Source of the DNA: Paraburkholderia madseniana
Lineage (GTDB): Bacteria; Pseudomonadota; Gammaproteobacteria; Burkholderiales; Burkholderiaceae
DNA length: 64,000 nt
Assembly: GCF_009690905.1 (NCBI RefSeq)
Contig: NZ_VOSW01000016.1
Span: forward strand, 1 to 64,000
Reading direction: 5' to 3'
This document shows, piece after piece, positions 5,023 through 15,753 of the stretch. The translations under genes and the position numbers were made by a program. A model generated the notes under the pieces. It searched no databases, was not told where the DNA came from, and saw only the letters and a list, made by a program, of their open reading frames with translations. Position 1 is the stretch's first letter. The number at the start of each line of letters is the position of its first letter.

Positions 5023-7902
5023 ATGATCTTTGATTCGCAGAGTACTCGAATACAAAAAGTCATCATGGCAACGACCGAACAAAAATGCGCTAACTGCGAG
5101 AAAACAGGTTTGCCGATCCTTCCGGTGCGGTACACCGTGCTGCCGCAGACCGTGGGTGCGAAACTGCCAGCCGGCATTAGCGGTAAAGGCGTAACGGATG
5201 TCTCACTGACGGCACATCACTACGGTCTGCGCACTTTGCGCGAAGGGTGGCTTTACCTTTTCTATGTGAAAGGCGCACGTGGTAGCAACTACTGGGAAGC
5301 CTACACGGTAACCGAGGACGGACGCCTGTGGAAGCAGCCCCTGCCGCTTTCGACTGCCCCGGCGATTCATCCTGCCTGTGCTCAGAAGAGCATCGCCGTG
5401 CAGATGGACATTATCGCGATTGAACGCCCGGAAAAGTGTGGCGACGTTTATATCGCCTTCTCCGAGTACCCATGGCACAAGGACATCTTCAAACTGTATG
5501 CGGGCGACGCGGCACTTCGTGCGCAGCGCATGCAACGCATCGAACCGGCGAAATGGATCACGGGCGCAAAAGATGAACACGCCGCGGTTGCGACCGAGCA
5601 GAGCATCGATGCAGTCATCGAATACATGCCGGGTTTTGATCCCAAGTTGCTGCAATTGCCAAAGCAAAAAGTCAGCAACCCGAACGGGACTGTCAACGCG
5701 GATGTGTTGAAACACGAAGCGACGCGCTATCCATTGCATATACGCCAGGCGACACCGGCTTCAACGAGCGCTGCGCTTGTGAAACTGATGAAAGGCGTTG
5801 GTGAAACCAAAGCGGGCAAGCATCATCCCCCGATGCTGTTGGCCCTTTGGGACGGCATCGGCAATGTGCACGAACTGAACGGTTATCGCAATGACGCTGC
5901 CGTCATGATGACGCGCTACGTGCAGGAATTACCCAAAGAGATTGATGCGTTGCAGTCGATCGAAGCGGCGGAGGTCGCGGTAAAGAACGGGGCGGTTGCG
6001 TCCAAAAGCCGCTGGCGTTCGGCTCGTCAGGCAGGCTGGGAAGCCATGATCAATTCGCCCGGCGCAATGGATGGCATACCGACGATGCTGTCGCCCGAAC
6101 AGGAAGCAGCGTCGCAGAAGAACATTGAGGACGCGGGAAAAATCAGCCCAGCAGAAGCCAAAGAGATCGGTGAGGCGGAGTGGCCGAAATACCTGGATAA
6201 GCTTAACAAATCCAGGTTCCGGCAGTTTCGCGACGCGTTCCAATCAACGCAAAGCACGGTGAACCAGTTACAAGCTGACCGCACGGCGGACGTTGCCGCG
6301 TGGCTGAAAGCACCGGTGTTGCTTGCTACGCTTCGCGATTACCATGAAGACGATGTGCCCAATGGCACTGCGTTCGAAGGCGTAGTGAACGAGGCGATCA
6401 ACGGGCTGCCCTCCGAAGAGAAAGGCGCCCAAGTCGTGGTAGATCTGGTGAACAACATGGATCCCACCCAGCCGACGAGTCTGGTGTGGCGAGCCTTTGC
6501 GTTCAATCAGAAACAACCAAAGGTTGAAATCAAGGAATTGCTCGCGAAGGCGACAGCATACAAGGCGACGCGCGCAGAGGAGATCGCGGAGATTCTCGAG
6601 AAGATCGCAAAGCCGCTCGAGAAGCTGAAAACGTTTGTCGAGTTTCGCGAGAAAATGGGCGAGGTTAAGGAGCATGAGTACGCGATCTCGGCTACCGAGC
6701 GTGCCGTAAAAAAACTTCAAGTCGACCGGCTGAGCATTACGATCGCCAATGCACTTTTCAAATGGACGGGGATGGGTAAAGTAAGCGACTGCGCGGGAGC
6801 ATTCCTGATACGCGGTGCGCTTATGATGCGAGTCGGCATTAGCCAGACCGACACCCTTGGCTTGGTCAAGGAATCGGCGAACGTCGAACCGAAGTTGCGC
6901 GCCAAGCTGGAAAGTGGTTACCGCGCGTTGCGCGCAAAGGGCGTGAAACCTGCGGAAGCATACGCGCAGACGCTTGAGACCCTGGCATCGGATGAAAGGG
7001 GGCTCGTGCTCCGGGCGAAGTGGAACGCAGTCAAGCTGACCAGTGAGGGCGCGGAGGCCGCCACAGGGATTCGAATCGGCGGAACGTTGGCGATCATTGA
7101 GCTGTTCGGCTTCGGTGCGAGTCTGGCAAAAGTCGATAAGAGTGGGGAAGACTATGCAATGCTGGTGGCAAGCGGATTTTCAGCTTCATCTGCTTGTTTG
7201 CAAGCCTCGAGCAAAGCAATGGCCGCGATGGCGAAAGATGCAGCCCAGACTGTGGCCAACTTAAAGGCCATCACGGGTTATTTTGGTGGCGCATCGGCCA
7301 CGATTGGCGCGTTCTTCGACGCGAAAAAGGGTGTGGAACAAGCAAGGGACAGCAAGATTTGCCTCTCGTCACTCTATTTCATTAAGAGCGGTTTGGGATT
7401 TACCGCCGCCGCTGCTAACCTCTTGACGGCGCTAACATCAAGCGCACCAATGATCGCGAGAATCACCGGTGGGCGCGGCGTCGTGTGGCTAGGCAAGGCG
7501 AGCGCAGGTATTGCCGGAGCGACAGCAAGAACTGCCAGCCTGGCAACAGCCGCCGAAGAAGGTACGACGGCAGCTGCTCGGGCGGCCGCAGCAAATGCAG
7601 CCGGCAGAGAAGCAGTTGGCGTGGCAGCAGGAGAAGTTGTCGTGGCAGTCGGCGAGCGCGGCGCGTTGCTAATGATAGGGCGGGTTGCACTCTTCATGGC
7701 GGGCTGGGAGGTCGCTGTGGTAATCACAGTGATTCAAGTCCTGATCTGGTATTTCTCGGATAACGATTTGCAGACCTGGTTTGACAAATGTACGTTTGGC
7801 AAGTCGCCGAATAGTCCTCCATGGGAGGCGGGCAAGCAGCATGAGGAATTCGAAAAGGCGCTGAAAGGCGTTGGGTTGGAGGCAAGTGAGGGTTCGGAAT
7901 GA
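5023..7902 (+). CDS. VasX-like T6SS effector (membrane-active toxin)
   Basis: About 959 residues. The N-terminus carries the signature of the VasX N-terminal region family: C-x2-C, then KTGLPILPVRYTVLP (residues ~23-42), a GLRTLREGWLYLFY block (~70-85) and an HKDIFKLY region. In this family the region serves type VI secretion loading. The middle is long, charged and helical. The C-terminal third has hydrophobic segments (~690-705, ~787-807, ~880-911) and ends with the family-like DNDLQTWFDKCTFGKSP. This architecture fits colicin-like pore-forming effectors that depolarise the target inner membrane. Start at 5023 is chosen for GAGGAA upstream; ATG 5065 is the alternative. The stop overlaps the next gene by 4 nt, which supports co-expression with an immunity protein. 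Target and activity are inferred. Confidence 0.8.
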   Translation: MIFDSQSTRIQKVIMATTEQKCANCEKTGLPILPVRYTVLPQTVGAKLPAGISGKGVTDVSLTAHHYGLRTLREGWLYLFYVKGARGSNYWEAYTVTEDGRLWKQPLPLSTAPAIHPACAQKSIAVQMDIIAIERPEKCGDVYIAFSEYPWHKDIFKLYAGDAALRAQRMQRIEPAKWITGAKDEHAAVATEQSIDAVIEYMPGFDPKLLQLPKQKVSNPNGTVNADVLKHEATRYPLHIRQATPASTSAALVKLMKGVGETKAGKHHPPMLLALWDGIGNVHELNGYRNDAAVMMTRYVQELPKEIDALQSIEAAEVAVKNGAVASKSRWRSARQAGWEAMINSPGAMDGIPTMLSPEQEAASQKNIEDAGKISPAEAKEIGEAEWPKYLDKLNKSRFRQFRDAFQSTQSTVNQLQADRTADVAAWLKAPVLLATLRDYHEDDVPNGTAFEGVVNEAINGLPSEEKGAQVVVDLVNNMDPTQPTSLVWRAFAFNQKQPKVEIKELLAKATAYKATRAEEIAEILEKIAKPLEKLKTFVEFREKMGEVKEHEYAISATERAVKKLQVDRLSITIANALFKWTGMGKVSDCAGAFLIRGALMMRVGISQTDTLGLVKESANVEPKLRAKLESGYRALRAKGVKPAEAYAQTLETLASDERGLVLRAKWNAVKLTSEGAEAATGIRIGGTLAIIELFGFGASLAKVDKSGEDYAMLVASGFSASSACLQASSKAMAAMAKDAAQTVANLKAITGYFGGASATIGAFFDAKKGVEQARDSKICLSSLYFIKSGLGFTAAAANLLTALTSSAPMIARITGGRGVVWLGKASAGIAGATARTASLATAAEEGTTAAARAAAANAAGREAVGVAAGEVVVAVGERGALLMIGRVALFMAGWEVAVVITVIQVLIWYFSDNDLQTWFDKCTFGKSPNSPPWEAGKQHEEFEKALKGVGLEASEGSE

Positions 7903-8636
7903 CTATTGAAACAACATCGTCGGCGCCCGCAAAATTGCTGCGGGGGCGCATCACCAATTTGCGTAAAACACGTCGCAGTCAGGACTTTTTCTTTACGGAC
8001 TCCGACCGGAAAAAAATGGGTGCAACGGCAATCGCGGCCGGACTGGCAGGTTTGGGTGGCATCGCTGTTGGCCTAAGCGGTATGGCAATGGATACGACTG
8101 AGGAAGCGGATCTGCTGGAATTCGACCTGGACGGTAAGCCAATCAAAGCGTGGGTGTGGCAGTCGGTCTTCGGCGAAGGCGAAGAAGTGGAAGTTGTCGC
8201 CGAGCAATGGGGTGACACTTGGCAGGGGTATGGCATACGACGTATCAGCGACAAGATCGTGGCACTGCATCCGCATTGCAGTAGAGGCAGATATGCTCAC
8301 TACAAGGCTTCATTACGGTTGTGGTTGAAAGTCTGCCTACCGCTGCTCTTGTTTATGTACATTTTAACTGGCGCGATAGCATTCTTTGAATCTATGGACA
8401 ACTGGACAGGCATGGTGCAAATGTGGGTTTTGGGCGGTTCCGGGCTGCTGGCGATATTGGGCGTCATTGCCTTCCGGATGTCGCGCAAACTGATGGGTTT
8501 CGTTAGCCTCGCCGAAGGCATTTTCCAAGGCTTTGGTTGGAAGGACGTCAAGAACATTGATCTGCCGGCGATCACCAAGAAAGGCAAAACACCAGGTGAA
8601 CCGGGTGCGCTCGGCATTCTTTATTTTCGATATTGA
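7899..8636 (+). CDS. Putative cognate T6SS immunity membrane protein, copy 3
   Basis: A 245-residue protein whose ATG overlaps the toxin stop codon (ATGA), so translation is probably coupled. It is homologous to the minus-strand pair: LLRGRITNLRKTRRSQDF at the N-terminus, LLEFDLDGKPIKAWVW (~68-83), EVEVVAEQW, then two transmembrane helices (~137-158, ~168-188) and a C-terminal LGILYFRY. Position directly behind the effector makes it the best candidate for the cognate immunity protein, acting in the inner membrane of the producer. It is clearly diverged from copies 1 and 2, so the copies may protect against different toxin variants (inference). Confidence 0.75.
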   Translation: MTIETTSSAPAKLLRGRITNLRKTRRSQDFFFTDSDRKKMGATAIAAGLAGLGGIAVGLSGMAMDTTEEADLLEFDLDGKPIKAWVWQSVFGEGEEVEVVAEQWGDTWQGYGIRRISDKIVALHPHCSRGRYAHYKASLRLWLKVCLPLLLFMYILTGAIAFFESMDNWTGMVQMWVLGGSGLLAILGVIAFRMSRKLMGFVSLAEGIFQGFGWKDVKNIDLPAITKKGKTPGEPGALGILYFRY

Positions 8637-8679
8637 CAGCGTCAGATAACCCCGGTGGGACAAACGGCGGCTTTGATAA

Positions 8680-9381
8680 ATGAATGCGGGAATACGCTCG
8701 GTTAGCGGAAAAGTATCGAACCTGCGATTCTCGCTGGAGGAGCGCGAATCGAAGGCAGCGGAGTTCGAGCGCAAAATCACGCTGCTGTCCCCAATCCTGC
8801 TCGCACTTAGCGGCAACGGTGGACTGGCTGTAGGCAACATGGCGGTCAATTACGGCATGTCGATCGCTAAAGGCAAAGCATATTGGGTCGAGTTCGACGT
8901 AGACGGGCGAACGCTAAAAGGGTGGCTCGGCGGCGTCTGTTTCGAGAACGGCGATGCTGTCGATGTGGCGATGGAAGGGAATGACACTTTGTTGGCTGTT
9001 AATAGTTCCAACGAGCGGGTCGTCGCGATCTTGCCGCCTTGTGGCAGCAGCCCAAAGATGATCTACAAATGCATGCGCTATACGTTCATTGGAATCTTTC
9101 TATTCCTTTTGCTGTTTCTCGGCCTAGGCTTTTACTTTGTGGCCGCACGAGAGGATCTTGTCGAGCTGCTTTCCGTAGCTTTCCCATGCGCGATTGCGGC
9201 GGCATTGTTCGTTGCGGTTGGCGCGAACGGGCGTGAGTGGCTTCATGCAGTGCGCACAAGGAAAATTCTGTCTGCGCTGGAACTGCCAGAGGCCGACTCT
9301 CTCGATTTACCAACGAGGTCCTACGAGCTTCTCGGCAAGGGCAAGATACAGGGTAGTGTGGGCACGGTGTATCGCTATTGA
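8680..9381 (+). CDS. Putative T6SS immunity membrane protein, copy 4 (diverged)
   Basis: A 233-residue protein, the most diverged of the four relatives. It keeps SVSGKVSNLR at the N-terminus, YWVEFDVDGRTLKGWLGG (~67-84), ERVVAILPP, two hydrophobic helices (~127-150, ~158-178) and a C-terminal GTVYRY. It lies 43 nt after copy 3 on the same strand and probably in the same transcript. It could be immunity against a non-kin relative of the toxin, or a second component for the same toxin. No catalytic motif is visible. Confidence 0.65.
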   Translation: MNAGIRSVSGKVSNLRFSLEERESKAAEFERKITLLSPILLALSGNGGLAVGNMAVNYGMSIAKGKAYWVEFDVDGRTLKGWLGGVCFENGDAVDVAMEGNDTLLAVNSSNERVVAILPPCGSSPKMIYKCMRYTFIGIFLFLLLFLGLGFYFVAAREDLVELLSVAFPCAIAAALFVAVGANGREWLHAVRTRKILSALELPEADSLDLPTRSYELLGKGKIQGSVGTVYRY

Positions 9382-9453
9382 CGGTCCTCTTCCGAATCGA
9401 GGAGTTCCACGATCGAAAGCCGGCCTCGCTAGTAGCGGTACCTCGGTAGTCGG

Positions 9454-10797
9454 TTAAGAACCAAGGTTCCACACGATACGATCGAAGATAGTTTTTAACT
9501 TTGCTCCCCTTGCCGCATTCAGCATTACAGCATGCGCGACGCGACCGGCGAGATGCGCCCGAAAGTCTGAATGTCCGTCGCGATTCTGCGAAGCTGGGTC
9601 CGACCTCACACAATTAGTGAGCACCGCCTTCAAAGCATCAAACTCCGTCCGCGCAAGATTCGGATGACTGTTCACCACAACCCCAGCCAGATGCTGCCTC
9701 GTCCCCCGCCGCATCACCCGCGTCTTCCTTAGATTGACCGCAAACCCTTCCTCAATAGCAATCGCCGCCACACGAATCTGAAGCCGCTGTGCCATCCGCG
9801 CGAGATCGTCCCCACTGGAAAACGCCAGATCATCGGCATAGCGCGTATACGTCGCCCCTAAAGACCGCGCCAACCCAGCCAGCCTCAGATCCAGCCGAAA
9901 AGCACACAAATTCGCCAACGCCGGCGAAGTCGGCGCACCCTGCGGCAAATGCCGGTTCCGATATCGCTGCCGTTCCTGCCAATCGATCCTGTCGCGCACG
10001 TCCGGCGCCAGCAGCCAACCACTCGGCACACGATTGGTACACAACCCAGTCAACGTCCGTGCAACGTGCAACGGATAACCCAAGGCACACATCACGGAGT
10101 AAACGCGTCCCGCATGCACAGACGCAAAGAAATCCGTCAAATCGAAGCGAATCACAACCGCTTTACCCGCATGAGGCGCCGCGAACGTCACCGTATTCCG
10201 CCCACGTCGAAAACCATGCACCGCATCGTGAGCAGGAACCCGATCGAGCAAACCGTGAAGCACTTTCCTCTGCAAAGCCCGCAAACGCGATTTGGGCACT
10301 TCGATAATCCGACACCGTCCGTCGCGTTTTTCGATCGCCTTGTACGAATAGTGATGAAGCGGTGTCGCCGCACTCTGCGCCGGCACACGCCAGCGATCGG
10401 CAAACCAGTCCAGTTCGTCCGGCTCGATTTCCAGCCAAGCGGCCAGATCGCCGAGCGTCGGCAACTGCGGCAACGCCACTTCATGCAACCAGGGCGGAGG
10501 CGGCCGTTGAACAGGCGGGCGAGGCAATACACGCACAACCCTCGGCTGATTCTCACCTCTCCAAGCCGCGACAAATCCCGTGTTCTCAGCAACAACCTTC
10601 GACAACTCTTTACTGTCGACGTTGTCCCACCGCGCGCCAAATCGCTTCGCAATCCCGCGCGCCAATCCATTCATCCAATCCGCGCGTTCACCCAACACAA
10701 GCGTCATCCGCTCGACCATCGTGGCGGCCTCGGGCCCCCCGGCCAGCATGGCATCGGCGATCGCGTAGGTGACAAATTGCAGGGAAGATTGCGGCAT
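9454..10797 (-). CDS. Retron-type reverse transcriptase (Mx162-like)
   Basis: About 447 residues from ATG 10797; the frame is open further, to a GTG at 10911. It makes branched msDNA from a noncoding RNA template. RT motifs are all present: HGFRRGRN, VIRFDLTDFFASV with the first catalytic Asp (~220), HLPQGAPTSPALANL (~285-299), YTRYADDLAFS with the catalytic Asp pair (~321), and RKTRVMRRGTRQHLAGVVVN. A ~130-residue N-terminal extension precedes the palm, and the pattern around WFADRW..HYSYKAI, KRDG and LRALQRKVL closely resembles the Mx162/Sa163 retron enzymes of myxobacteria, which also carry such extensions. It follows jetD on the same strand and is convergent with the T6SS cassette. No separate retron toxin gene is seen. 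Confidence 0.85.
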   Translation of the reverse strand: MPQSSLQFVTYAIADAMLAGGPEAATMVERMTLVLGERADWMNGLARGIAKRFGARWDNVDSKELSKVVAENTGFVAAWRGENQPRVVRVLPRPPVQRPPPPWLHEVALPQLPTLGDLAAWLEIEPDELDWFADRWRVPAQSAATPLHHYSYKAIEKRDGRCRIIEVPKSRLRALQRKVLHGLLDRVPAHDAVHGFRRGRNTVTFAAPHAGKAVVIRFDLTDFFASVHAGRVYSVMCALGYPLHVARTLTGLCTNRVPSGWLLAPDVRDRIDWQERQRYRNRHLPQGAPTSPALANLCAFRLDLRLAGLARSLGATYTRYADDLAFSSGDDLARMAQRLQIRVAAIAIEEGFAVNLRKTRVMRRGTRQHLAGVVVNSHPNLARTEFDALKAVLTNCVRSDPASQNRDGHSDFRAHLAGRVAHAVMLNAARGAKLKTIFDRIVWNLGS

Positions 10798-10946
10798 AGA
10801 GCAGAAGTAAGGGCGGGCCGGCCAGTCAACGCGTCTTGTGCTGCGTGAGCTCATTTGCGCAACGCGCAAGTCACGCTCATGCGACGAACTGTGGAAGTCA
10901 TTCAGATCCACGGGGTAGCCCCGTAGTGCCCGGAACGATTACTGCC
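10798..10946 (-). other. Leader between predicted msr-msd and RT start, hairpin
   Basis: Minus-strand leader of the RT. It holds a tight hairpin with a 6-bp stem and CTA loop (10909-10923) that covers the alternative GTG start at 10911. No strong Shine-Dalgarno precedes ATG 10854 or ATG 10797, so the exact RT start is uncertain. Confidence 0.35.
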
Positions 10947-11173
10947 CGTACCTTGGCAAGCTTGACTAGCCGTCCCGCGAGTCGAAGATAAGCGACGCAC
11001 CTACGCTTGTCAACGCATTGGCAGTACGAACCAATTTTGCAACAAAATGCTGCGGAAGCGCATCGCTTGATGCGGAAGACGCTGCAGTCGACCGTTGACG
11101 ATGTGCAGCAGAAACATCGGCAACACGACAGGACGCTGTCCCACCATCACGTAGACGGTATCTTACAAGTACG
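10947..11173 (-). ncRNA. Predicted retron msr-msd RNA
   Basis: This sits in the 409-nt gene-free gap between jetD and the RT. Candidate a1 (11173 to 11154) and a2 (10974 to 10947) can pair as CGTAC:GTACG, TTG:CAA, UAAG:CUUG and CCGUC:GACGG with small bulges, about 17 bp in all. Between them, on the minus strand, are short msr-like hairpins (GACAG..CTGTC near 11135, CGATGT..ACATCG near 11110) and msd-like hairpins (CGCATC-AAGC-GATGCG near 11067, ATTTTG-TTG-CAAAAT near 11041). Length of about 227 nt and placement 5' of the RT fit known retrons. The priming guanosine and exact ends cannot be fixed by eye. Confidence 0.5.
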
Positions 11174-11206
11174 ACAACGAACTCCGGTTTGACGTTGCCA
11201 CAGCGC

Positions 11207-12382
11207 TCACATCTTTTCCAGCGCCGCCCCAACCCAACCGAAACTGATCCTCTCCTGCTCCAGCCGCAGATTCTTGCGCAAACGGTTATCTCGCAGATCG
11301 TCATATAGCGCTCGTTCGTCCCGAGTCAAACGCGGCAAATCCCGCAACGTCTGCTTGTCCTCCCGATCCCATTGCGATTGGAACGCCATCAACGTTTCCC
11401 GGTCCATCAAGAACGATTCGACGTGATCGAACTGATGGCGCAGTTGATCGAGAATCGCGAACCCATGCGTATCTATATCTCCCCAGTAACAAACGCGCCG
11501 ACGCAAAAGCCAGTTGGCGTTTGCGAGCATTTCAAAACCATATCCTGCGCCGAAGACAACCATGCTGTCGTCAACCGGCGGAAAAGCCAGAAAATTAATC
11601 TCGTTCTCTGTGATAAAAATGCGGCTAACGTCGAGGTCCAGGCGAGCAAAACTTGCGGCGTCCAGGGTGATGTCCTGCTCGGTGCTGGCGGGATGAAATA
11701 GAGCCTTCTTCGCGTCCAGCACACGAAAGCGGATACGCAACGGTTTTTCTCGCAATCCATAGCGCGCTGCAAACTGGCCAAGGCCGGATCGTGCGGGGTC
11801 CACCGAGTCCACCGGCAATACACAATCCAGCAACTCGGCGAGTACGCCACGGTGCGCTTCAATGAATTTGGTGTGTACATCAGCGATATCGATCTGCCGT
11901 AGATACACCCCGGGCCGCGGATGTACCTCCAGCCACAGGCACACGTCCAGCAACAGGCCCCACACTTCAGCAAGTTCAAGCGCTCTTATCGGTCTTTTCG
12001 CAAGCCACGGAACGAGGCGAGGCTCGCGAGCCCGAGTCACATCCAGAAGCGATAAAAACCGTGCCGCTTCGCGTTGTTTTCCAATGAAAGCGACCGCATC
12101 CTCGAATGAGTCGATCCACACTTCAACTGGCAGCGCATTGCTGCCGAAAACCCGATGCCGAAACTCGCGCATCTCAAGGCGGCAATGTGCGATTGCCCTG
12201 AGCGAACTACTCCATTGACGAATGTCCTCGAAGCGCTCTGTGATCTCAACGGACGTAGGGCTTTTCAACACCAGGCGCTTCGGAAACAACGAAGCTCCCG
12301 TTGCGAGGCCGGCGAGCAGTTCACCTCGTTCCCAGAGCCTGTTGACCTGGGTGCGGAGATCGGTCGGTGTGGTCCAACTCAC
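11207..12382 (-). CDS. jetD: Wadjet nuclease subunit JetD (DUF3322/DUF2220)
   Basis: A 391-residue protein with a DUF3322-like N-terminal half and a DUF2220 C-terminal half that forms a Toprim fold related to topoisomerase VI subunit A. Expected metal-binding residues are visible: Glu in [12 protein letters not shown] (~260) and the DxD in [13 protein letters not shown] (~302-304). In Wadjet, JetD is the endonuclease that cuts circular DNA after the JetABC motor has extruded it. The ATG overlaps the jetC stop by 4 nt (ATGA), so it is the last jet gene of the operon. Length and motifs are normal and the gene looks functional. Confidence 0.92.
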   Translation of the reverse strand: MSWTTPTDLRTQVNRLWERGELLAGLATGASLFPKRLVLKSPTSVEITERFEDIRQWSSSLRAIAHCRLEMREFRHRVFGSNALPVEVWIDSFEDAVAFIGKQREAARFLSLLDVTRAREPRLVPWLAKRPIRALELAEVWGLLLDVCLWLEVHPRPGVYLRQIDIADVHTKFIEAHRGVLAELLDCVLPVDSVDPARSGLGQFAARYGLREKPLRIRFRVLDAKKALFHPASTEQDITLDAASFARLDLDVSRIFITENEINFLAFPPVDDSMVVFGAGYGFEMLANANWLLRRRVCYWGDIDTHGFAILDQLRHQFDHVESFLMDRETLMAFQSQWDREDKQTLRDLPRLTRDERALYDDLRDNRLRKNLRLEQERISFGWVGAALEKM

Positions 12383-15300
12383 GTTTCGCTCCTGCCTTTT
12401 TCCTCGCGGTATTCTTCGATCGACAGGTTGCGCAGCCTCGATTCGCGTCCCTCCTTGTTGTCGACAAATCCAACGCTGGCAACAAACGGTTCGATGATAT
12501 AAATCTTCTGCAGCGGGGTGACAATCAGCAACTGAAGGTTCAACTGAGCAAACAGCCGCAAACCGTATTGCGCGGACTCGTCAGATCCACGGCCAAATGC
12601 TTCGTCGATAACAACGAAGCGAAACGAGCGCGAGCGCACAGCGCCCCATTCGAGACCGAACTGGTAAGCGAGGCTCGCGGCCAGGATCGTATAGGCGAGT
12701 TTTTCCTTTTGCCCGCCTGACTTGCCGCCCGAGTCGGAATAATGCTCGTGCTCGCTATCATCTTCGCGCCAACGTTCGCTGGCGGCGAACACGAACCAGT
12801 TGCGCACGTCAGTGACTTTTGCCGACCAGCGACGATCCTGCTCCGTCAGCCCCTCGCGTCCGCGGAATCGCTCGATGATCTGTTTGACCTGCAGAAACTT
12901 GGCTTCGGAATACTGCACGTCTTCCGACCCTGTGAGTGTGCCTTCGGTACACGAACGCAAGTCGCTCTGAAAATCACGAATCTCTGCGTCCTGGCTCAAC
13001 TGCGCTTCCAGAACGATATAGCGGCCGGCGTTGTAGTCGATCTGCGTCAGCGACTCGTTGATCAATGCGATCCGCTCTTTGATCGTCTCGCGCTCGCGAG
13101 CCAGTTGTGACTGGAAGTTGGCCACTTCACGAATGGTGTTCTCGTTGAGTAAATCCTTGAAGCGCGCTTCGAAGCGCGGCAGATCGTCGGCTTTCAATGT
13201 GTCCAGCATGGTGCGATATTCCGCGGCCGCTTCAATGGCGACGTCCACTTCCTGCGTCTCAAGCGGAAAAGCCGTGCAATACGCTCGCATGGCGTCGATG
13301 ATCTTGTCGCGCTGACGCGAAACCTTCTTTTCCTCAGCGTCGATATTGTCCTGCAGCCATTTGCGCATATCGCTCTCGCGATTGTCACAGGATTCGACAG
13401 TCAACTGATGCTTGCCGAGCACCTCGGACCATAGCTCGGCAAGCCGGGCGAAGTAAGCCGTATGAGCCGCGTAACCCGGGTCGTCAAGAATCGCCCGGGT
13501 GTGCGCGTGCAGATCATGCGCAATACGCTGCCGTTCTTCCGTGCGCGTGCGCTCGGCTTTGTGCCCATCGAGTTGCGTCTCGATGTCAGCGAGTGCGGCG
13601 CTGACTTGATTCAGACGCTGGGTCAATTCTTGCAAAAGGTCTGAAGCCGACTCCAGCCGTGTTTTCTCTTCGCGCAATCCGGCGACTTCCACCGCGACGG
13701 TATGCCAGTCAAGTTCGCGGTATTCCGCGTGTTCGTTGAGCAGCGACAATGCGTTCAGGCGTGTCTTTAATTCACTTTGCTCTGCCTGAATCTTGCCGAT
13801 CAGCGCGCCCAATGCGCCCAGGTGTGCTGCCAACTGTACGGATTGCGCTTCGAGCGCCTGAATTTTTTCCGTATTGGTCCAGCCCAGCACGTAGCGCCGG
13901 CGGTCATCCAGTCGATGGCGATCGTCTTTCTCATGCCGTTCGCCCGGCGCCTTGATCTGACCGGCGCGTGTAATGGCGCGTGTTTCGCGGCGGAATTGCT
14001 CCTGGGTGTCGCAGCAGACAACATTGAAGCGCTGCGCCACTTCGTATTCGAGCCAGTCGTAAAACGGCGAGTCAGGTTTCACGGAGAGCTTTCGGGCCAG
14101 CGAGTCACGATGCAGTTCGGCACGCTCACGTCTCGCAGATTGCCGCACCCGAAAATAAACGAGCCGCCCCTTCAAGTGGGTCTTGTCGACCCACTCAGTG
14201 ACTGCAGCATAGTGTTCATCGGATACCAGAAGCGACAGGCCGAAACCACGCAGCAGGCGCTCGGCGGCGCCCTCCCAATCGCGCTCGTCTTCGCGCACTT
14301 GTAGCAATTCGCCGGCGAAGCATAGGTCTGCTTCGGGTAGCGCAAGAGCATCGCACAACGCGGTGCGCATCGCGATCTGTTCGGCCGGGATATTGCTGCG
14401 CCGGCTCTTCAGACTGTCGATCTCCGCCAACAGTGCGTCGTGGTCCTGTTTGCCTGCGCGAAAACTCACACCGTGTTCGGTCAGATCGTTTTGCAGGCGC
14501 GCTTCGTCCAATTGCGCAGTTTCTACACGCTCGGTGAGACGCCGGCGCAGCGCAAGAAAGGCGGGTTCATCTTCAGGAACGGACTCGCCGGCCACCTGCG
14601 CAAGATCGTGGAAGCGCTGGGATTTCTGTTTGCGCCGAGAACACTCCGCATCCTTCGATTGGATCTCGCCCTCAAGGCGCTCTAGCCGGTCCCCACCGTT
14701 TTCAGCAATGTTGCGCCGCAGTTCGCCTTCCTCGATACGCTGCGCGGAGCGCATTGCGTCGAGTCGTTTGACATGAGCGTCCTGTCGCTCCCATTCCGCA
14801 GCGAGATTCTCAATTCGCCGGTCGAGCAAACCGACCTTGAGGTCGGCCGCATACGATTTAAGCGCCTCCCGGCAGGCCCGCAGATCGTCGACTTGCGATA
14901 CCAGCAGCGCGTGCCGCTCACAATCCTCGACGAGAGGGCCCAGCCGCTCCATCTGCCTCTTGGCTTTTAACACCGCTTCATGAGCGCGATTCAGGTCGTC
15001 GAAGTGGCCAATCAGCGCAGTCATGCGCGTCGCGACATCGAACGGTTCGAGCATGTGGCTCCGGACAAAATCCGTCAGATTACCCACCGACTTCATCGAC
15101 ACCGTTTGATGAAACAACTCCAGCGCCTGCTCGTTCTCGATCCCGAAGCGCCGACGGAACCACGCACCGTATGGCGGAAAACTGTCGAACAGTTCCGCGC
15201 CGAGCGCACGCAACTTTTTACGTAGACCGGCGATGTCCGGTCCGAAGTCGGCAAAGTCTGCTGCAATCGACAGCGCTCGTTCCGCACCGACGAATAGCCG

Positions 15301-15753
15301 CGCCGGTTGGCCGTGCGCGTCTTTCATCCAGAACACCTGGGCAAGCGTGACGGTTTGGTCATAGCCTGCGTTGTGGAAGCGACCCAGAATGACCGAATAG
15401 TTGTTGTGGTCCCGCAAAGCCACAGGTTTGGCCGTGCCGCTGGTCTCATTGCGTTCCGACTTGTAATGGCCGAGCACGTACGAGCGTAGCGTGCGTTCCT
15501 TGCTGTCAGCGCCCGCTGCCTTGTTGTAAGCGATGCGATGCGCGGGAACCAGCAACGTCGTCACGGCATCGACGAGTGTCGATTTGCCGGAACCGATGTC
15601 GCCCGTCAGCAGCGTGTTCTTGCCGTCGGGGTTCAGCGTCCACACCCGGCGATCGAAGGTCCCCCAATTGAAGACCTCCAGTTGCTGCAGGCGAAAACCG
15701 GACAGCGCATCGTCGGCGACGAAATCGAGTCCGGGCAGTTGCATGTCAGTCAT
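12379..15753 (-). CDS. jetC: Wadjet SMC-like ATPase JetC
   Basis: About 1124 residues. Walker A is GDIGSGKST (residues 51-59), the ABC signature is [11 protein letters not shown] (~1008-1018) and Walker B is [13 protein letters not shown] (~1048). Long charged coiled-coil arms fill the middle, as in MukB/MksB proteins. JetC is the loop-extruding motor of the plasmid-restricting condensin. The upstream in-frame start at 15840 is rejected in favour of ATG 15753, which has AAGGA 6 nt upstream and overlaps the jetB stop by 8 nt, typical of coupled translation. Confidence 0.93.
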   Translation of the reverse strand: MTDMQLPGLDFVADDALSGFRLQQLEVFNWGTFDRRVWTLNPDGKNTLLTGDIGSGKSTLVDAVTTLLVPAHRIAYNKAAGADSKERTLRSYVLGHYKSERNETSGTAKPVALRDHNNYSVILGRFHNAGYDQTVTLAQVFWMKDAHGQPARLFVGAERALSIAADFADFGPDIAGLRKKLRALGAELFDSFPPYGAWFRRRFGIENEQALELFHQTVSMKSVGNLTDFVRSHMLEPFDVATRMTALIGHFDDLNRAHEAVLKAKRQMERLGPLVEDCERHALLVSQVDDLRACREALKSYAADLKVGLLDRRIENLAAEWERQDAHVKRLDAMRSAQRIEEGELRRNIAENGGDRLERLEGEIQSKDAECSRRKQKSQRFHDLAQVAGESVPEDEPAFLALRRRLTERVETAQLDEARLQNDLTEHGVSFRAGKQDHDALLAEIDSLKSRRSNIPAEQIAMRTALCDALALPEADLCFAGELLQVREDERDWEGAAERLLRGFGLSLLVSDEHYAAVTEWVDKTHLKGRLVYFRVRQSARRERAELHRDSLARKLSVKPDSPFYDWLEYEVAQRFNVVCCDTQEQFRRETRAITRAGQIKAPGERHEKDDRHRLDDRRRYVLGWTNTEKIQALEAQSVQLAAHLGALGALIGKIQAEQSELKTRLNALSLLNEHAEYRELDWHTVAVEVAGLREEKTRLESASDLLQELTQRLNQVSAALADIETQLDGHKAERTRTEERQRIAHDLHAHTRAILDDPGYAAHTAYFARLAELWSEVLGKHQLTVESCDNRESDMRKWLQDNIDAEEKKVSRQRDKIIDAMRAYCTAFPLETQEVDVAIEAAAEYRTMLDTLKADDLPRFEARFKDLLNENTIREVANFQSQLARERETIKERIALINESLTQIDYNAGRYIVLEAQLSQDAEIRDFQSDLRSCTEGTLTGSEDVQYSEAKFLQVKQIIERFRGREGLTEQDRRWSAKVTDVRNWFVFAASERWREDDSEHEHYSDSGGKSGGQKEKLAYTILAASLAYQFGLEWGAVRSRSFRFVVIDEAFGRGSDESAQYGLRLFAQLNLQLLIVTPLQKIYIIEPFVASVGFVDNKEGRESRLRNLSIEEYREEKGRSET

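Noticed and set aside
10966..11304. 112-residue minus-strand frame between jetD and the RT
   Set aside because: It begins inside jetD out of frame, has no family resemblance, and covers the hairpins of the predicted msr-msd RNA.
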